A DNA stretch of 64,000 nucleotides from Streptomyces sp. 35G-GA-8 (GTDB taxonomy: Bacteria; Actinomycetota; Actinomycetes; Streptomycetales; Streptomycetaceae): NCBI RefSeq assembly GCF_023534745.1, contig NZ_JAMHJQ010000009.1:186001-250000 (forward strand). The letters are read 5' to 3'. A program made the translations under genes and the position numbers. Below the pieces are notes generated by a model. The model was given only the letters and a program-made list of their open reading frames with translations. It was not told the origin of the DNA and ran no database searches. Positions 62,937 through 64,000 of this stretch are shown here, piece after piece. Position 1 is the first letter of the stretch. Each line of letters begins with the position of its first letter.

Positions 62937-64000
62937 TCAGCCGATCTTCACGTTCTTGTCGACGGTGGTCTGGTCGATGTCGGAGGTACGAATGGTCAGC
63001 TGGAGCTGCCATTCACCCGGCATCGGGATCTGTACGGCGCCCGCGCTCCAGTGCCCGGGAGCGAAGCGCTCGGGCACGATCGGCAGCGGACCGATCTTCT
63101 GGGCCGTGAGGGTGAAGGCGGCCTTCACCTCGGGCACATCCAGTGGTTGTCCGTCCGGGCCGTCGACGTAGATATGCATCGCGTTGGCGCCGGGGCGGCC
63201 GGGGTCGAGGGTGAGCCGCATGGTGCCCTTGCCGTTCTCGCCGCCGGTGTCGAAGGGCAGCGTGAGGTCGACGGGGCCTTCGGACGTGGGCGCGGTGGCG
63301 GCCGTGCCGCCGGTCGCGCCTGCTTCCTGCTCGGCGGTACGGCCCGGCTCGGTGGAGGTCAGTACGGTCGTGACGGCGAGGAGCACCACGGCGACTCCGG
63401 CTTCGGCCAGTACGGATCGGCGCAGTCCGATTCGCCTCGGATCGGCGTCGCGGATCCGCTTCTGGCGAGCAGTCGCCAGTGCGGCTTTCTGCCGTGCGAG
63501 CTGGGTAGCTCTCTCACTGTCACCAACGACGGTCGTCGCCGCGGCGGGCTTGGTCCCACTCCCAGTCTCCGATCCCGTCGCGGCTTCGGCTTCGGCCTTG
63601 GCCTTGGTCTTGGCCTCCGCCTCCGCATCCGCATCCGCATCCGCCTCGATTCCTGCCCGTGCCTCTTTCCCTGTCCCTGCCTCTGCCTCCGTTGCCCCTG
63701 CCTCATCAGTCCGTTGTCCCAGCCGTTCCGTCCACCGACGGGAGAACCAAGCGATCCCGACCAGCACAGCGACGAGCCCGACCTTGACCAGAAGGAGCTG
63801 TCCATATGACGTGCCCCAGAGCGCCGACCACGATCCGACCTGACGCCAGGACTGGTAGAGCCCGGTCACGGCGAGTACGACGACGCTGATGAACGCGATG
63901 CGCGAGAAGCGCCGCACCGCCGCGTTCTCGATGGAGGGTGCCCGGTAGAGGGCGACGAGCAGCGCCGTGAGCCCGCCGAGCCAGGCCGCCACCGCCAGCA
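62937..64000 (-). CDS. CopD/YtkA-type copper membrane protein, 3' part (5' end outside window)
   Basis: Incomplete; the frame is open to the right edge. Four or more helices remain, beginning AAWLGGLTALLVALYRAP and FSRIAFISVVVLAVTGLYQSW (CopD domain). Then come a highly charged low-complexity loop (EADADADAEAEAKTKAKAEAEA), another helix (VLAEAGVAVVLLAVTTVLTS), and a secreted YtkA-like domain (THP-free beta sandwich, IYVDGPDGQPLD ... GEWQLQLTIRT). It belongs to the copper chaperone cluster upstream of dtpA. Confidence 0.9.
   Translation of the reverse strand, partial: LAVAAWLGGLTALLVALYRAPSIENAAVRRFSRIAFISVVVLAVTGLYQSWRQVGSWSALWGTSYGQLLLVKVGLVAVLVGIAWFSRRWTERLGQRTDEAGATEAEAGTGKEARAGIEADADADAEAEAKTKAKAEAEAATGSETGSGTKPAAATTVVGDSERATQLARQKAALATARQKRIRDADPRRIGLRRSVLAEAGVAVVLLAVTTVLTSTEPGRTAEQEAGATGGTAATAPTSEGPVDLTLPFDTGGENGKGTMRLTLDPGRPGANAMHIYVDGPDGQPLDVPEVKAAFTLTAQKIGPLPIVPERFAPGHWSAGAVQIPMPGEWQLQLTIRTSDIDQTTVDKNVKIG

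Noticed and set aside
61677-63809. Long plus-strand open frame (710 codons) opposite dtpA and the CopD-like gene
   Set aside because: Antisense shadow; the minus-strand proteins have a Tat signal, DyP motifs and membrane helices.

Overview
The window is Streptomyces chromosome. Coding is very GC-rich with near-complete third-position G/C, starts are often GTG, and long shadow frames lie antisense to most genes. Gene content and order match the oriC-proximal core arm around S. coelicolor SCO3901-SCO3965 (order recalled from knowledge, not searched): femX, rpsF-ssb-rpsR-rplI, dnaB, ptpA, ssgR-ssgA, thiC, cydA-cydB-cydDC, serS, pheA, dtpA. Five perfect copies of the 14-bp ParB palindrome GTTTCACGTGAAAC (parS) lie in the first 40 kb and none in the last 24 kb, so oriC should lie beyond the left edge.

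Layout. 1-5.6 kb: cell-wall genes (end of a class A penicillin-binding protein, a GT87 membrane glycosyltransferase, an alanine-racemase-like protein, FemX, a small membrane protein). 5.8-10.9 kb: replication and translation genes (rpsF, ssb, rpsR, rplI; a MATE exporter; dnaB preceded by a cluster of DnaA-box-like 9-mers). 10.9-18.5 kb: a more variable block (RibD-like reductase, TetR, two aldo-keto reductases, two VOC proteins, a beta-lactamase-fold hydrolase, two acetyltransferases) holding a broken transposase tail. 18.5-25.7 kb: a membrane protein whose start codon lies in parS, a HAD phosphatase, a globin-reductase fusion with a long disordered N-terminus, Nudix, LysR, and the holin-like/ptpA/PLP-lyase operon. 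25.7-28 kb: cupin, DUF5326, and the sporulation pair ssgR-ssgA. 28-35.3 kb: YibE/F exporter-like protein, TPP riboswitch-thiC, a membrane protein, a PP2A-like phosphatase, LacI. 35.7-45.1 kb: HisC-like aminotransferase, a Rex operator, cydA-cydB-cydDC, and a DosS-like GAF-GAF histidine kinase with no neighbouring response regulator. 45-57.5 kb: HAD, LLM oxidoreductase, KptA, a tightly coupled four-gene unit (M24-like protein, EphD-like hydrolase-SDR fusion, diiron-like hydrolase, MerR), a four-gene ABC operon, and a phage-antirepressor-like gene. 57.8-64 kb: HAD-serS, a large DnaA-box cluster, pheA, dtpA and the end of a CopD-like gene.

Two themes stand out. First, replication and segregation signals are embedded in gene architecture: parS forms the start codon and first codons of at least two genes, and DnaA-box-like 9-mers cluster in four separate intergenic regions (upstream of dnaB, between kptA and merR, upstream of the ABC operon, and between serS and pheA). 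Second, short in-phase tandem repeats (10-18 bp) recur at gene ends and starts, including a triplicated Shine-Dalgarno/start unit before the hydrolase-SDR fusion and three 15-bp arrays just after stop codons.

I found no tRNA or rRNA genes, CRISPR arrays or intact insertion sequences. No clearly new multi-gene defence or biosynthetic system is visible. The best candidates for new biology are the parS-start-codon arrangement, the DnaA-box clusters, and the putative haem-sensing orphan kinase beside cytochrome bd.
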